Below are positions 52,190-61,259 of a stretch of 64,000 bases of DNA, one piece after another; the stretch's first letter is position 1, and each line of letters begins with the position of its first letter. This DNA comes from Flagellimonas sediminis (lineage in GTDB: Bacteria > Bacteroidota > Bacteroidia > Flavobacteriales > Flavobacteriaceae): positions 124,001 through 188,000 of the forward strand of contig NZ_JAAAMI010000003.1 of assembly GCF_010500845.1 (NCBI RefSeq). The letters run 5' to 3'. The notes under the pieces are model-generated. The model was not told the origin of the DNA and searched no databases. It saw only the letters and a program-made list of their open reading frames with translations. The position numbers were made by a program, and so were the translations under genes.

Positions 52190-54988
52190 ATGGACAAATA
52201 TTCATTTTTAAATGCTGCGCATACCTCGTTTTTTGCGGAGCTGTACGATAAATATCTAACGAACCCCGATAGTATTGAGCCCAGTTGGAGGGCTTTTTTT
52301 CAAGGATTTGATTTCGGACTCGAAAGCTCCTTGGACGATTTGGGAATTGAATCCGAAAAGACCGGGATGGTCGTGCTTACCAATGGTAGGCAGGTAGAAA
52401 TGCCCGAGACCCTTCAAAAGGAATTTCAGGTCATTCGCCTTATAGACGGCTACCGTACCCGTGGTCACCTTTTTACCAAGACCAATCCGGTTAGGGAACG
52501 TAGAAAATATGAGCCTACCTTGGAAATCGTCAATTTTGGCCTTACCCAAGATGATATGGGCACTGTTTTCGATGCAGGGAAGATTTTGGGCATTGGTCCA
52601 TCTACCTTGAAGGAAATCATTGCCCACTTGGAAAGCATTTATTGCAATTCCATTGGTGTGGAGTATATGTACATCCGCACCCCGGAACGTATCCAATGGA
52701 TCCAGGATTGGTTGAATGTGAACGACAATCGCCCCAATTTTACTGCTGACGAGAAGAAAAACATTCTCCGAAAATTGAACGAGGCGGTTTCCTTTGAAAG
52801 CTTCTTGCATACCAAATATGTTGGGCAAAAACGCTTTTCCTTGGAAGGGAACGAAACGTTGATCCCAGCTTTGGATGTAATCATTGAAAAAGCGGCCGAC
52901 AAAGGGGTGAAACAGTTTGTGATGGGTATGGCCCACCGCGGACGGTTGAACGTATTGACCAACATCTTCGGAAAATCCCCAAAAGATATTTTCAGCGAGT
53001 TCGATGGCAAGGATTACGAAGAGACCATCTTTGATGGGGACGTAAAGTACCACTTGGGTTGGACTTCCATGCGTGAAACCGATTCAGGGAAAATGGTAAA
53101 CATGAACATTGCCCCCAACCCTTCCCACTTGGAAACCGTAAATTCTGTGGTGGAAGGTATTGCTAGGGCAAAACAAGACCATGACCATAGTGATAATGTC
53201 TCCGAAGTATTGCCTATTTTGGTGCACGGGGATGCCGCATTTGCGGGTCAAGGTGTGGTATATGAGGTTATACAAATGGCTCGTTTGGAAGGATACCATA
53301 CCGGGGGTACCATTCATGTTGTGGTTAACAACCAGATCGGGTTTACTACCAACTATTTGGATGCCCGCTCCTCCACGTATTGTACTGATGTGGGCAAGGT
53401 AACCCTGTCACCTGTACTTCACGTAAATGCCGATGACGCAGAGGCCGTGGTGCATGCTGCCACTTTTGCATTGGAGTATAGGATGAGGTACCAACGCGAT
53501 GTGTTCCTTGATCTGTTGGGATATCGAAAGTATGGGCACAACGAAGGGGATGAACCAAAGTTCACCCAGCCATTGTTGTACAAGGCCATTGCCAAGCACG
53601 ATAATCCAAGGGATATTTATGCACAAAAGTTATTGGCAGAAGGTATCATCGACAAGGATTATGTGAGCCGATTGGAAGAGGAATACAAAACGAATTTGGA
53701 AGAAAATCTTTTGGATTCCCGCAAAATAGAAAAAACCAGGATTACTCCTTTCATGCAAGATGAGTGGGAAGGATTTGAGCAAGTGACCGAAGAGGCGATG
53801 CTTTCCGCAATGGATACCACTTATGATGTTAAGAAGTTGGATGAGATTGCCAAAAGCATCACTGCACTTCCCGAAGGGAAAAAATTCTTGAGAAAATTGG
53901 AACGATTGGTCGAGGCCCGTCATGCCATGTATTTTGATGACAACAACCTGGATTGGGCCATGGGGGAACTTTTGGCCTATGGGTCGTTGATTGAAGAAGG
54001 GTATGATGTGCGTATGTCAGGTCAGGATGTGGAGCGGGGAACATTCTCCCACCGCCATGCTGTGATCAAGACCGAAATGCACGAGGAGGAAATTACCTTG
54101 TTGAACGAATTGGGTTCCAACCAGAACGGTAAGTTCCATATCTACAACTCCTTGCTTTCGGAATATGCCGTAATGGGCTTTGACTATGGATATGCCATGG
54201 CAAGCCCCAAAACGTTGACCATTTGGGAAGCACAATTTGGGGATTTTAGTAATGGTGCCCAGATCATCATTGACCAATACCTATCCGCTGCCGAGGACAA
54301 ATGGAAATTGCAAAACGGATTGGTGCTGTTGTTGCCCCATGGTTATGAAGGTCAGGGAGCGGAACACTCCTCGGGACGTATGGAACGATATCTTCAGCTA
54401 TGCGCCAAGGATAACATGTACGTTGCCGATGTAACCACGCCTGCCAACCTGTTCCATTTGTTGCGGAGACAGATGAAGGCCAATTTTAGAAAACCTTTGG
54501 TGGTATTCACACCGAAAAGTTTGTTGAGGCATCCCAAAGTGGTCTCCACCAAGGAAGAAATGGCCAATGGAAGTTTTCAAATGGTTATAGATGATGCCGA
54601 GGCCAACGTGTCCAAAGTAAAAAGCTTGGTGTTCTGCACTGGTAAGTTCTATTATGATCTTTTGGAGAAAAAGGAGGAGTTGAACAGAGACGATGTAGCC
54701 TTGGTGAGGGTGGAGCAATTGTTCCCATTGCCAGCGGACGAAATGCGTGATATCATCAAGAAATACAAGAATGCCGACGACATCGTTTGGGCTCAGGAAG
54801 AACCCAGGAACATGGGGGCTTGGGGCCATATGTTGATGCATTTGGACGAGGCCAAGCAATTCAGGGTGGCATCCCGAAGATTTTATGGGGCCCCTGCCGC
54901 GGGTAGTGCGGTGCGTTCCAAAAGACGACATGCCCAAGTGTTGGAGTATGTCTTCGATAAGAGTAAGGACAATATGTTAATTCGATAA
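52190..54988 (+). CDS. sucA: 2-oxoglutarate dehydrogenase E1 component
   Basis: 932 residues, normal length. N-terminal E2-binding tail (FAELYDKYLTNPDSIEPSWRAFFQGF), TPP/metal region GDAAFAGQGVVYEV and VVNNQIGFTTN, HRGRLNVLTN with an active-site His region, and the C-terminal pyrimidine-type domain (FSHRHAVIKTE, HGYEGQGAEHSSGRMERYLQL). Decarboxylates 2-oxoglutarate in the TCA cycle. Operon with sucB, 22 bases downstream. Confidence 0.97.
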   Translation: MDKYSFLNAAHTSFFAELYDKYLTNPDSIEPSWRAFFQGFDFGLESSLDDLGIESEKTGMVVLTNGRQVEMPETLQKEFQVIRLIDGYRTRGHLFTKTNPVRERRKYEPTLEIVNFGLTQDDMGTVFDAGKILGIGPSTLKEIIAHLESIYCNSIGVEYMYIRTPERIQWIQDWLNVNDNRPNFTADEKKNILRKLNEAVSFESFLHTKYVGQKRFSLEGNETLIPALDVIIEKAADKGVKQFVMGMAHRGRLNVLTNIFGKSPKDIFSEFDGKDYEETIFDGDVKYHLGWTSMRETDSGKMVNMNIAPNPSHLETVNSVVEGIARAKQDHDHSDNVSEVLPILVHGDAAFAGQGVVYEVIQMARLEGYHTGGTIHVVVNNQIGFTTNYLDARSSTYCTDVGKVTLSPVLHVNADDAEAVVHAATFALEYRMRYQRDVFLDLLGYRKYGHNEGDEPKFTQPLLYKAIAKHDNPRDIYAQKLLAEGIIDKDYVSRLEEEYKTNLEENLLDSRKIEKTRITPFMQDEWEGFEQVTEEAMLSAMDTTYDVKKLDEIAKSITALPEGKKFLRKLERLVEARHAMYFDDNNLDWAMGELLAYGSLIEEGYDVRMSGQDVERGTFSHRHAVIKTEMHEEEITLLNELGSNQNGKFHIYNSLLSEYAVMGFDYGYAMASPKTLTIWEAQFGDFSNGAQIIIDQYLSAAEDKWKLQNGLVLLLPHGYEGQGAEHSSGRMERYLQLCAKDNMYVADVTTPANLFHLLRRQMKANFRKPLVVFTPKSLLRHPKVVSTKEEMANGSFQMVIDDAEANVSKVKSLVFCTGKFYYDLLEKKEELNRDDVALVRVEQLFPLPADEMRDIIKKYKNADDIVWAQEEPRNMGAWGHMLMHLDEAKQFRVASRRFYGAPAAGSAVRSKRRHAQVLEYVFDKSKDNMLIR

Positions 54989-55010
54989 TACAAGTATAAA
55001 CTATAGTAGC

Positions 55011-56228
55011 ATGGTTTTAGAAATGAAAGTTCCCTCACCAGGGGAATCCATTACAGAGGTTGAAATCGCCGAATGGTTGGTTGCAGATGGTGACTACGTG
55101 GAGAAGGACCAGGCCATAGCCGAGGTGGACTCGGACAAGGCAACTTTGGAGCTTCCGGCGGAGGAAAGCGGAATTATAACCCTTAAGGCCGAGGTAGGGG
55201 ATGCCGTGGCTGTTGGTGAGGTAGTTTGCCTTATCGATACCAGTGCCCCAAGACCTGATGGTGCTGCTCCCCAAGCGGAGAAAAAAGCGGAGCCTAAAAA
55301 GGAGGAGCCCAAAGCGGAACCTAAAAAGGCGGAGCCTAAAAAAGAAACCTATGCTTCTGGTGCTCCTTCACCTGCAGCTAAAAAGATATTGGATGAAAAG
55401 GGTATTGCCCCCTCATCTGTAGCAGGTACAGGAAGGGATGGCCGTATCACAAAGGAAGATGCCGTGCAGGCTGTTCCATCTATGGGTACCCCAACTGGTG
55501 GTAACCGTGGCGAGACCCGTTCCAAATTGTCCATGCTTCGCAGAAAAGTGGCAGAGCGTTTGGTAGCTGCCAAAAATGAAACCGCCATGTTGACCACGTT
55601 TAACGAAGTGGACATGTCTGCCATATTTGAGTTGCGTTCCCAATACAAGGATGAGTTCAAGGATAGGCATGGGGTAAGCCTAGGTTTTATGTCCTTCTTC
55701 ACCAAAGCGGTGATCCGTGCCTTGCAAATGTACCCTGCCGTGAACTCCATGATCGATGGTAAGGAAATGATTACCTATGATTTCTGTGATATCAGCATCG
55801 CCGTATCCGGACCCAAAGGATTAATGGTGCCCGTAATTCGAAATGCCGAAAACTTGACTTTTAGGGGCATTGAGGCCGAAGTGAAACGCTTGGCGCTTCG
55901 TGCCAGGGAGGGGGAAATCACCGTGGATGAAATGACCGGGGGTACCTTTACCATTACCAACGGGGGAGTATTCGGTTCCATGTTGAGTACACCCATCATC
56001 AACCCACCACAAAGTGGTATTTTGGGTATGCACAATATTGTGGATCGTGCCATTGTTCGAGATGGTGCCATTGCCATTGCCCCGGTAATGTATGTGGCCT
56101 TGTCCTACGACCACAGAATCATCGACGGAAAAGAATCTGTTGGGTTCTTGGTGGCTGTTAAGGAAGCTTTGGAAAGTCCTGAAGAATTGTTGATGGACAA
56201 CAACGTGAAAAAAGCGTTGGAGCTATAA
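55011..56228 (+). CDS. sucB: Dihydrolipoyllysine succinyltransferase (E2 of 2-oxoglutarate dehydrogenase)
   Basis: 405 residues: one lipoyl domain with the modified Lys43 in EVDSDKATLEL, a flexible linker of repeated EPKK/EPKA units (residues ~92-118), the E3-binding domain (SPAAKKILDEKGIAPSSVAGTGRDGRITKEDA) and the catalytic core with LSYDHRIIDGKE (His, Asp). The core forms the 24-mer scaffold of the complex. A hairpin terminator follows. Confidence 0.97.
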   Translation: MVLEMKVPSPGESITEVEIAEWLVADGDYVEKDQAIAEVDSDKATLELPAEESGIITLKAEVGDAVAVGEVVCLIDTSAPRPDGAAPQAEKKAEPKKEEPKAEPKKAEPKKETYASGAPSPAAKKILDEKGIAPSSVAGTGRDGRITKEDAVQAVPSMGTPTGGNRGETRSKLSMLRRKVAERLVAAKNETAMLTTFNEVDMSAIFELRSQYKDEFKDRHGVSLGFMSFFTKAVIRALQMYPAVNSMIDGKEMITYDFCDISIAVSGPKGLMVPVIRNAENLTFRGIEAEVKRLALRAREGEITVDEMTGGTFTITNGGVFGSMLSTPIINPPQSGILGMHNIVDRAIVRDGAIAIAPVMYVALSYDHRIIDGKESVGFLVAVKEALESPEELLMDNNVKKALEL

Positions 56229-56292
56229 AATAAAATCATTCCAGACGGGTCCACCCAGCGAAGTTGAAGTGGATTTACGAGGGGTAAGGAAC

Positions 56293-56327
56293 AAATGCCT
56301 TTACTTTTTCAAGTAGAGGCATTTTTT
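56293..56327 (+). terminator. Terminator after sucB
   Basis: Stem AAATGCCTTTACT / AGTAGAGGCATTT (one mismatch) followed by T6. It covers the last codons of the convergent retropepsin gene, so one hairpin serves both sides. Confidence 0.75.
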
Positions 56328-56741
56328 ATTGTAATCGATCACAGCCTTTCCTTTTTTAAGGACATCGGCCCCGATAATTCCATCTACCGGAAGTGCGTTG
56401 TGTGAAACCAAGGCTTGGTTCACATGGACCAAATCAAAAACAACAATTTTTTGTTTCTTTTTTTTCCATTTCCCGATTTCGATGGTGTTCTTGATAGAAA
56501 TCAAGGTTTCCATCTCAACGGCACCTGCACCGGCGGCCTTCACATCGGTGGTCTCGGAGGCCATGGCAAAAAAGGCGATCTTGTCCATGCCCACACAGGT
56601 ATTGGACGCCCCTGTATCCAAAATGAACTTGCCGGAAATACCATTGATCTTGGCTACGATCTCAAAATGGTTCGTTTCGGTGAACACCAAGGGAATTTTA
56701 ATATAGTTTTTGGATTTCAGGAACTTTTTTAATGATGTCAT
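56301..56741 (-). CDS. Retropepsin-like aspartic protease
   Basis: 146 residues forming one half of a pepsin-like fold that would act as a homodimer. The catalytic motif is GKFILDTGASNTCVG (DTGA), with the second glycine-rich strand PVDGIIGADVLKKGKAVIDY. No signal peptide or membrane segment is seen, so it is probably cytoplasmic. The substrate is unknown. Confidence 0.85.
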   Translation of the reverse strand: MTSLKKFLKSKNYIKIPLVFTETNHFEIVAKINGISGKFILDTGASNTCVGMDKIAFFAMASETTDVKAAGAGAVEMETLISIKNTIEIGKWKKKKQKIVVFDLVHVNQALVSHNALPVDGIIGADVLKKGKAVIDYNKKCLYLKK

Positions 56742-56755
56742 ATTGTTTATTGAGT

Positions 56756-56784
56756 GATGTCATGCTGAGAGCAAGCGAAGCATC
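56756..56784. repeat. REP-like dispersed repeat (GTCATGCTGA...GAAGCATC type)
   Basis: GATGTCATGCTGAGAG...CGAAGCATC resembles a dispersed intergenic element common in Bacteroidota genomes, with GATG/CATC ends. Only one copy is in this window. Confidence 0.4.
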
Positions 56785-56809
56785 TTTACATATAATGCAT
56801 TACAAAGTT

Positions 56810-56838
56810 TTGGGACAACTAAGATAAATCTATTTTTG
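56810..56838 (+). promoter_or_regulatory. tatD promoter, probably leaderless
   Basis: TTG (56810-56812), 18 bases, TATTTTTG (56831-56838). The box ends only 4 bases before ATG 56843, so transcription would begin at or next to the start codon. Confidence 0.55.
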
Positions 56839-56842
56839 TGAT

Positions 56843-57610
56843 ATGATCATTACCGACACCCACACCCATTTATACAGTGAAGCTTTTGACGAGGACCGAG
56901 ATGCCATGATGCAACGGGCACTGAATGCCGGGGTGAAGCGCTTTTTTATCCCTGCCATCGATTCCACATATACCCAGGCCATGTTGGATTTGGAATCCGA
57001 TTATCCTGAAAACGTGTTTTTGATGATGGGGCTGCATCCTACCCACGTAAAGGAAAATTATAAGGAAGAGCTTTCACTGGTAGAAGAGTGGCTGGCCAAA
57101 CGGAAATTCTACGCCGTGGGTGAAATCGGTATCGACCTGTATTGGGACAAGACTTTTTTGAAACAACAGCAAGAAGCCTTCGTGTACCAGATCCGTTTGG
57201 CCAAAAAGCACCAATTGCCCATTGTAATCCATTGCCGGGAATCGTTCGATGAGATCTTTGAAATCCTTGAACAAGAAAAAGGGGATGACCTTTTTGGAAT
57301 TTTCCATTGCTTTACAGGAACCTTGGAGCAGGCGCACCAAGCCCTATCCTACAATATGAAGTTGGGCATTGGGGGCGTGGCCACGTTCAAGAACGGGAAG
57401 ATCGACCAGTTTTTGGATCAAGTTGATTTGAAGCATATTGTTTTGGAGACCGATTCGCCGTATTTGGCACCGGTTCCCTATCGCGGCAAACGGAACGAAA
57501 GTGCCTATGTGATTCAGGTGCTGGAAAAGTTATCCTATATATATGGTAAGCCTGTCGAGGAAATTGCTGAAATTACCACCCAGAATTCGGTGGAGGTATT
57601 TGTAGCATAG
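56843..57610 (+). CDS. TatD family metal-dependent hydrolase
   Basis: A 255-residue TIM-barrel hydrolase. Metal ligands: DTHTHLYSEAF (D-x-H-x-H), GEIGIDLYW (Glu), PIVIHCRESFDE (His), GIFHCFTGT (His) and LETDSPYLAP (Asp). TatD proteins are DNA exonucleases or D-aminoacyl-tRNA-like hydrolases; specificity is not readable here. Three bases before the asparaginase gene. Confidence 0.93.
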   Translation: MIITDTHTHLYSEAFDEDRDAMMQRALNAGVKRFFIPAIDSTYTQAMLDLESDYPENVFLMMGLHPTHVKENYKEELSLVEEWLAKRKFYAVGEIGIDLYWDKTFLKQQQEAFVYQIRLAKKHQLPIVIHCRESFDEIFEILEQEKGDDLFGIFHCFTGTLEQAHQALSYNMKLGIGGVATFKNGKIDQFLDQVDLKHIVLETDSPYLAPVPYRGKRNESAYVIQVLEKLSYIYGKPVEEIAEITTQNSVEVFVA

Positions 57611-57613
57611 CCC

Positions 57614-58645
57614 ATGAAGAAAAAGACCAACATATTATTGATCTATACCGGGGGCACCATCGGTATGGTCAAGGATTACAAAACCGGGGCCTTGCGTGCT
57701 TTCAATTTTGAGGAGCTTATCAAGAACATTCCAGAACTGGACCAGTTGGACTGTACGCTAAAAGGCGTTTCTTTTAAGGAGCCCATCGATTCTTCCAATA
57801 TGAATCCCAAATATTGGGCCCTGATCGCCTCCATCATCGAAGACAATTATAGAGATAATGACGGCTTTGTGGTGCTGCATGGCAGCGACACCATGAGTTA
57901 TTCGGCTTCCGCATTGAGCTTTATGTTGGAGAATCTGGACAAACCGGTCATTTTTACGGGATCGCAATTGCCAATAGGGGACCTTAGAACGGATGCCAAG
58001 GAGAATTTGATCACGTCCATAGAAATTGCTTCGCTGCATGAAAATGGCAAACCCGTGGTGCAGGAAGTGGGGCTTTACTTTGAATACAAGTTGTATCGTG
58101 GTAACAGGACCACCAAGATCAACGCCGAACATTTTGAAGCTTTTGCTTCCTTGAATTACCCACCTTTGGTGGAATCGGGGGTGCATTTAAAAGTACATGA
58201 TAACTATTTGTTGAAAAAACCTGCCAAGAACAAGTCCCTTCTGGTGCATAAAAAGATGGATGACCGGGTCGCGGTTCTCAAATTGTTTCCCGGAATCAAT
58301 CAGGATGTGATGAAGGCAGTGCTGCAAATACCCCATTTAAAGGCCCTTGTTTTGGAAACTTATGGTTCAGGAAATGCCCCAATGGATGAGTGGTTTTTAC
58401 AAGAATTAAAAACAGCGGTAAAAAATGGACTGCACATTATAAATGTTACCCAGTGCTCCGGTGGCAGTGTTTTTATGGGTCATTACGAAACCAGTGAAAA
58501 GCTGAAGGAGATGCAACTGATTAACGGCAAGGATATTACGACGGAGGCTGCTATTGCAAAGGCTATGTACCTATTGGGCACTGGTGTTCCCGATGCATTG
58601 TTCAAGACAATTTACGAGACGCCTTTACGTGGTGAAATGGTGTAA
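57614..58645 (+). CDS. ansA: Type I (cytoplasmic) asparaginase
   Basis: 343 residues. Catalytic Thr motifs: LLIYTGGTIGM at the N-terminus and VLHGSDTMSYSASALSFML with the second Thr-Asp; C-terminal TQCSGGSVFMGHYET is the type I signature. No signal peptide, so cytoplasmic. Hydrolyses asparagine to aspartate and ammonia. Probably co-transcribed with tatD. Confidence 0.94.
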   Translation: MKKKTNILLIYTGGTIGMVKDYKTGALRAFNFEELIKNIPELDQLDCTLKGVSFKEPIDSSNMNPKYWALIASIIEDNYRDNDGFVVLHGSDTMSYSASALSFMLENLDKPVIFTGSQLPIGDLRTDAKENLITSIEIASLHENGKPVVQEVGLYFEYKLYRGNRTTKINAEHFEAFASLNYPPLVESGVHLKVHDNYLLKKPAKNKSLLVHKKMDDRVAVLKLFPGINQDVMKAVLQIPHLKALVLETYGSGNAPMDEWFLQELKTAVKNGLHIINVTQCSGGSVFMGHYETSEKLKEMQLINGKDITTEAAIAKAMYLLGTGVPDALFKTIYETPLRGEMV

Positions 58646-58711
58646 AATTAACGCATCAAATTTCTATAACTGATTATTTTTTCGTTTATTGGTCGGCCTA
58701 AATGAAGGAAT

Positions 58712-58799
58712 AGAGAGGTGGCCGAGTGGTCGAAGGCGCACGCCTGGAAAGTGTGTATACACCAAAAGTGTATCGAGGGTTCGAATCCCTTCCTCTCTG
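58712..58799 (+). tRNA. tRNA-Ser (anticodon GGA)
   Basis: Acceptor arms AGAGAGG / CCTCTCT, discriminator G at 58799; CCA is not encoded, unlike the tRNA-Leu in this window. The D arm contains GGCCGAGTGGTCGAAGG, anticodon stem CACGC/GTGTG with loop CT-GGA-AA (anticodon 58746-58748), a long class II variable arm, and T arm GGGTTCGAATCCC. Reads UCC/UCU. Confidence 0.96.
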
Positions 58800-58878
58800 C
58801 AAGGTATTTTAGTTTTTCAATTGCAAAATTTTTATATCTTTAACATTATTAACTAACTAAATTTAAGTTTTAAGTAAA

Positions 58879-59607
58879 ATGAAAAAAATATCCTTTACTC
58901 TGGCTGCTGCCGGAATGTTTGTGATGGGAACTACAACTGCGTCTGCAGCAATGTTGCAAGAAGAAGCTGAAGCCAGCAAAGGTTTCACCCAGGTATTGAA
59001 AGAACAATTTATTCAAGGAGGTCCTGCCTTCATGGGTATCGTACTTCTTTGTTTGATATTGGGATTGGCAGTTGCCATTGAAAGAATTATCTATTTGAAT
59101 TTGGCAACCACCAACACTGCCAAATTGAAACAACAAGTGGAAGATGCATTGGCTTCTGGAGGTGTAGAAGCAGCCAAAGAGGTCTGCAGGAACACAAAAG
59201 GACCTGTTGCTTCCATCTTCTACCAAGGATTGGACAGATCGTCCGAAGGTTTGGAATCTGCTGAAAAAGCAGTGGTTGCCTACGGAGGTGTACAAATGGG
59301 CCAATTGGAGAAAAACGTATCATGGTTGTCCTTGTTTATCGCTGTGGCCCCGATGCTTGGGTTCATGGGTACGGTAATCGGTATGATCCAGGCCTTCCAA
59401 AAAATCGCCGCTGTTGGTAACTTGAGCGCCTCTTTGATTGCAGGTGACATCCAGGTGGCGTTGTTGACCACGGTATTCGGTTTGATCGTGGCCATCATCC
59501 TTCAGATTTTCTATAACTATATCATTGCCAAGATCGATAGTATCGTAAACGACATGGAAGATGCCTCTATATCTTTGATTGATATGTTGGCAGCGCACAA
59601 GAAATAA
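58879..59607 (+). CDS. exbB: MotA/TolQ/ExbB proton-channel protein
   Basis: 242 residues. A cleavable-looking N-terminus (ending in ASAAM) precedes three membrane segments: FMGIVLLCLILGLAVAIERIIYL, LSLFIAVAPMLGFMGTVIGMIQAF and VALLTTVFGLIVAIILQIFYNYI. The APMLGFMGTVIGMI helix is the family's proton path. It energises TonB with the two ExbD proteins downstream. Confidence 0.93.
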   Translation: MKKISFTLAAAGMFVMGTTTASAAMLQEEAEASKGFTQVLKEQFIQGGPAFMGIVLLCLILGLAVAIERIIYLNLATTNTAKLKQQVEDALASGGVEAAKEVCRNTKGPVASIFYQGLDRSSEGLESAEKAVVAYGGVQMGQLEKNVSWLSLFIAVAPMLGFMGTVIGMIQAFQKIAAVGNLSASLIAGDIQVALLTTVFGLIVAIILQIFYNYIIAKIDSIVNDMEDASISLIDMLAAHKK

Positions 59608-59634
59608 TTACGGAATTAAAAACTATCGGGAAAC

Positions 59635-60072
59635 ATGAATAAAATAGTAAAAATAGCACTCATTGCAATCGGATTGATTTCTGCCGTACTATGGTTCTCA
59701 TTGCCATCAGCGGAAGATCCGAATGCAATCAGCAGTGGGTCAATGAACTTCATGTTCATTATCATGTACATTTTGTTGGCCATTGCCGTAGTGGCAGCAC
59801 TGTTCTTTGGATTGAGCAAATTGCTTTCCACTCCGGGAAGCCTTAAGAAAACCCTGTTTGCCCTAGGTGGATTGGCCATTGTTGTGGCTGTATCCTACGG
59901 ACTTTCTTCCAACAACGCTCCTGTTGTTGAGGAAATGGCAAGAAGAGGTATCACAACCACAGAAGGAACTGTGAAAAACATTGGAATGGGATTGAACGTA
60001 TTCTTCATCCTAACCGTAGTAGCGGTAGTTCTAATGGTATTCCCAGGATTGAAGAAAATGTTTGTAAAGTAA
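59635..60072 (+). CDS. Membrane protein of the ExbB-ExbD cluster
   Basis: 145 residues with about four membrane helices and short loops; the third loop holds SSNNAPVVEEMARRGITTTEGTVKNIGMGLNVFFIL. This small protein sits between ExbB and ExbD in many Flavobacteriaceae and has no known function. Position suggests a subunit or assembly factor of the motor. Confidence 0.8.
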   Translation: MNKIVKIALIAIGLISAVLWFSLPSAEDPNAISSGSMNFMFIIMYILLAIAVVAALFFGLSKLLSTPGSLKKTLFALGGLAIVVAVSYGLSSNNAPVVEEMARRGITTTEGTVKNIGMGLNVFFILTVVAVVLMVFPGLKKMFVK

Positions 60073-60082
60073 AAATAGAACT

Positions 60083-60691
60083 ATGCCTAGAAGAAAAGCA
60101 GCGCCGGAAGTCAATGCCGGTTCCATGGCAGACATCGCTTTCCTCTTGCTTATCTTTTTCTTGGTGACCACCACCATTGAAACGGATGCAGGTTTGGACC
60201 GTATGTTGCCACCAATCGAGCCGCCAGATGATACAGAAGTAATTATAAGGCAGAAGAACATTTTTACGGTGAACATCAATAAAAATGGTCAACTGTTGGT
60301 AGAGGATAATTTGATGAACCTTAAAGATTTAAGGGCTGCAGCTACCGCATTTTTGGAAAACAATGCGGATGGTTCCTGTACTTATTGTAAAGGTAAAAAG
60401 GATCCTGCTTCCTCTGATAATCCATCAAAGGCCATCATTTCATTGAAAAATGATAGGGAGACCAAATATAGCACCTACATTACGGTACAGAACGAATTGG
60501 TTGGTGCCTATAATGATTTGCGTAACCGTGAAGCCCAAAAGCTTTATGGACAGGATTTCACCAAAATGGAAGCCGAGTACCTGAACCCAGAAACACCTTC
60601 TGCGGTAAGGGACGATTTGAAAGACAAAGTGAAACGTATCCAGGATATGTTCCCACAAAAACTTTCAGAAGCCGAAACATCAACCAATTAA
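60083..60691 (+). CDS. exbD: ExbD/TolR family protein 1
   Basis: 202 residues: N-terminal arm RRKAAPEVNAGSMADIAFLLLIFFLVTTTIETDAG with the membrane Asp15-type residue (SMADIAF) that carries protons, then a periplasmic domain (KNIFTVNINKNGQLLVEDNLMNLKDLRAAATAFL). It has a long insert with CTYCKGKKD compared with E. coli ExbD (141 residues). Works with ExbB and TonB. Confidence 0.92.
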   Translation: MPRRKAAPEVNAGSMADIAFLLLIFFLVTTTIETDAGLDRMLPPIEPPDDTEVIIRQKNIFTVNINKNGQLLVEDNLMNLKDLRAAATAFLENNADGSCTYCKGKKDPASSDNPSKAIISLKNDRETKYSTYITVQNELVGAYNDLRNREAQKLYGQDFTKMEAEYLNPETPSAVRDDLKDKVKRIQDMFPQKLSEAETSTN

Positions 60692-60705
60692 AACTAGAAT
60701 TTAGT

Positions 60706-61188
60706 ATGGCTAAGTTTACAAAAAAGAAGGATGGAGATTTGCCTGCGGTGTCTACAGCATCTTTGCCGGATATCGTGTTCATGTTACTGTTCTTCTTTAT
60801 GACCGTAACCACAATGAAAGACAGTTCTTTAATGGTTGAGAACACGCTTCCTAATGCAACTGAGATAAAGAAATTGGAAAAAAAGGACCGTGTGATCTAT
60901 ATCTATGTCGGTAAACCTACCCAAGAGTATCAAAAAGTTTTTGGTTCTGAACCAAAAATCCAGTTGAACGATAAATTTGCCAATGTGGACGAAGTTGGTT
61001 CTTTTATTTTGGCGGAGCGTGCAAAAAAACCTCAAGAACTTCAAAACGTATTGACTACTGCATTAAAGGTTGATAAGAATGCCAATATGGGTCTTATCAC
61101 CGATATAAAACAAGAATTGAGGAAAGTGAATGCCCTAAAGGTGAACTACACCACTTATGAGGGAGATGCTTTTAACAATCTACAGTAG
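60706..61188 (+). CDS. exbD: ExbD/TolR family protein 2
   Basis: 160 residues: KKKDGDLPAVSTASLPDIVFMLLFFFMTVTTM with the proton-carrying Asp in SLPDIVF, then a periplasmic domain. Two unequal ExbD copies are standard in Bacteroidota and may form a heterodimer in the ExbB ring. Confidence 0.92.
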   Translation: MAKFTKKKDGDLPAVSTASLPDIVFMLLFFFMTVTTMKDSSLMVENTLPNATEIKKLEKKDRVIYIYVGKPTQEYQKVFGSEPKIQLNDKFANVDEVGSFILAERAKKPQELQNVLTTALKVDKNANMGLITDIKQELRKVNALKVNYTTYEGDAFNNLQ

Positions 61189-61210
61189 GCAATAGCTTAG
61201 ATTTAGTGGG

Positions 61211-61241
61211 AAACGCTCCAAATGACTAATTTGGAGCGTTT
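61211..61241 (+). terminator. Terminator after the second exbD
   Basis: A perfect 13-base-pair stem AAACGCTCCAAAT / ATTTGGAGCGTTT with loop GACTA and a T run. It separates the ExbD genes from the barrel gene. Confidence 0.88.
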
Positions 61242-61259
61242 TTTGTTTATAGAAATACA

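Noticed and set aside
52256..53053. 265-codon minus-strand frame opposite sucA
   Set aside because: Antisense to a certain gene; no family likeness.
55285..55350. Tandem repeats in sucB as a possible unstable element
   Set aside because: The EPKK/EPKA units encode the normal flexible linker between the lipoyl and E3-binding domains.
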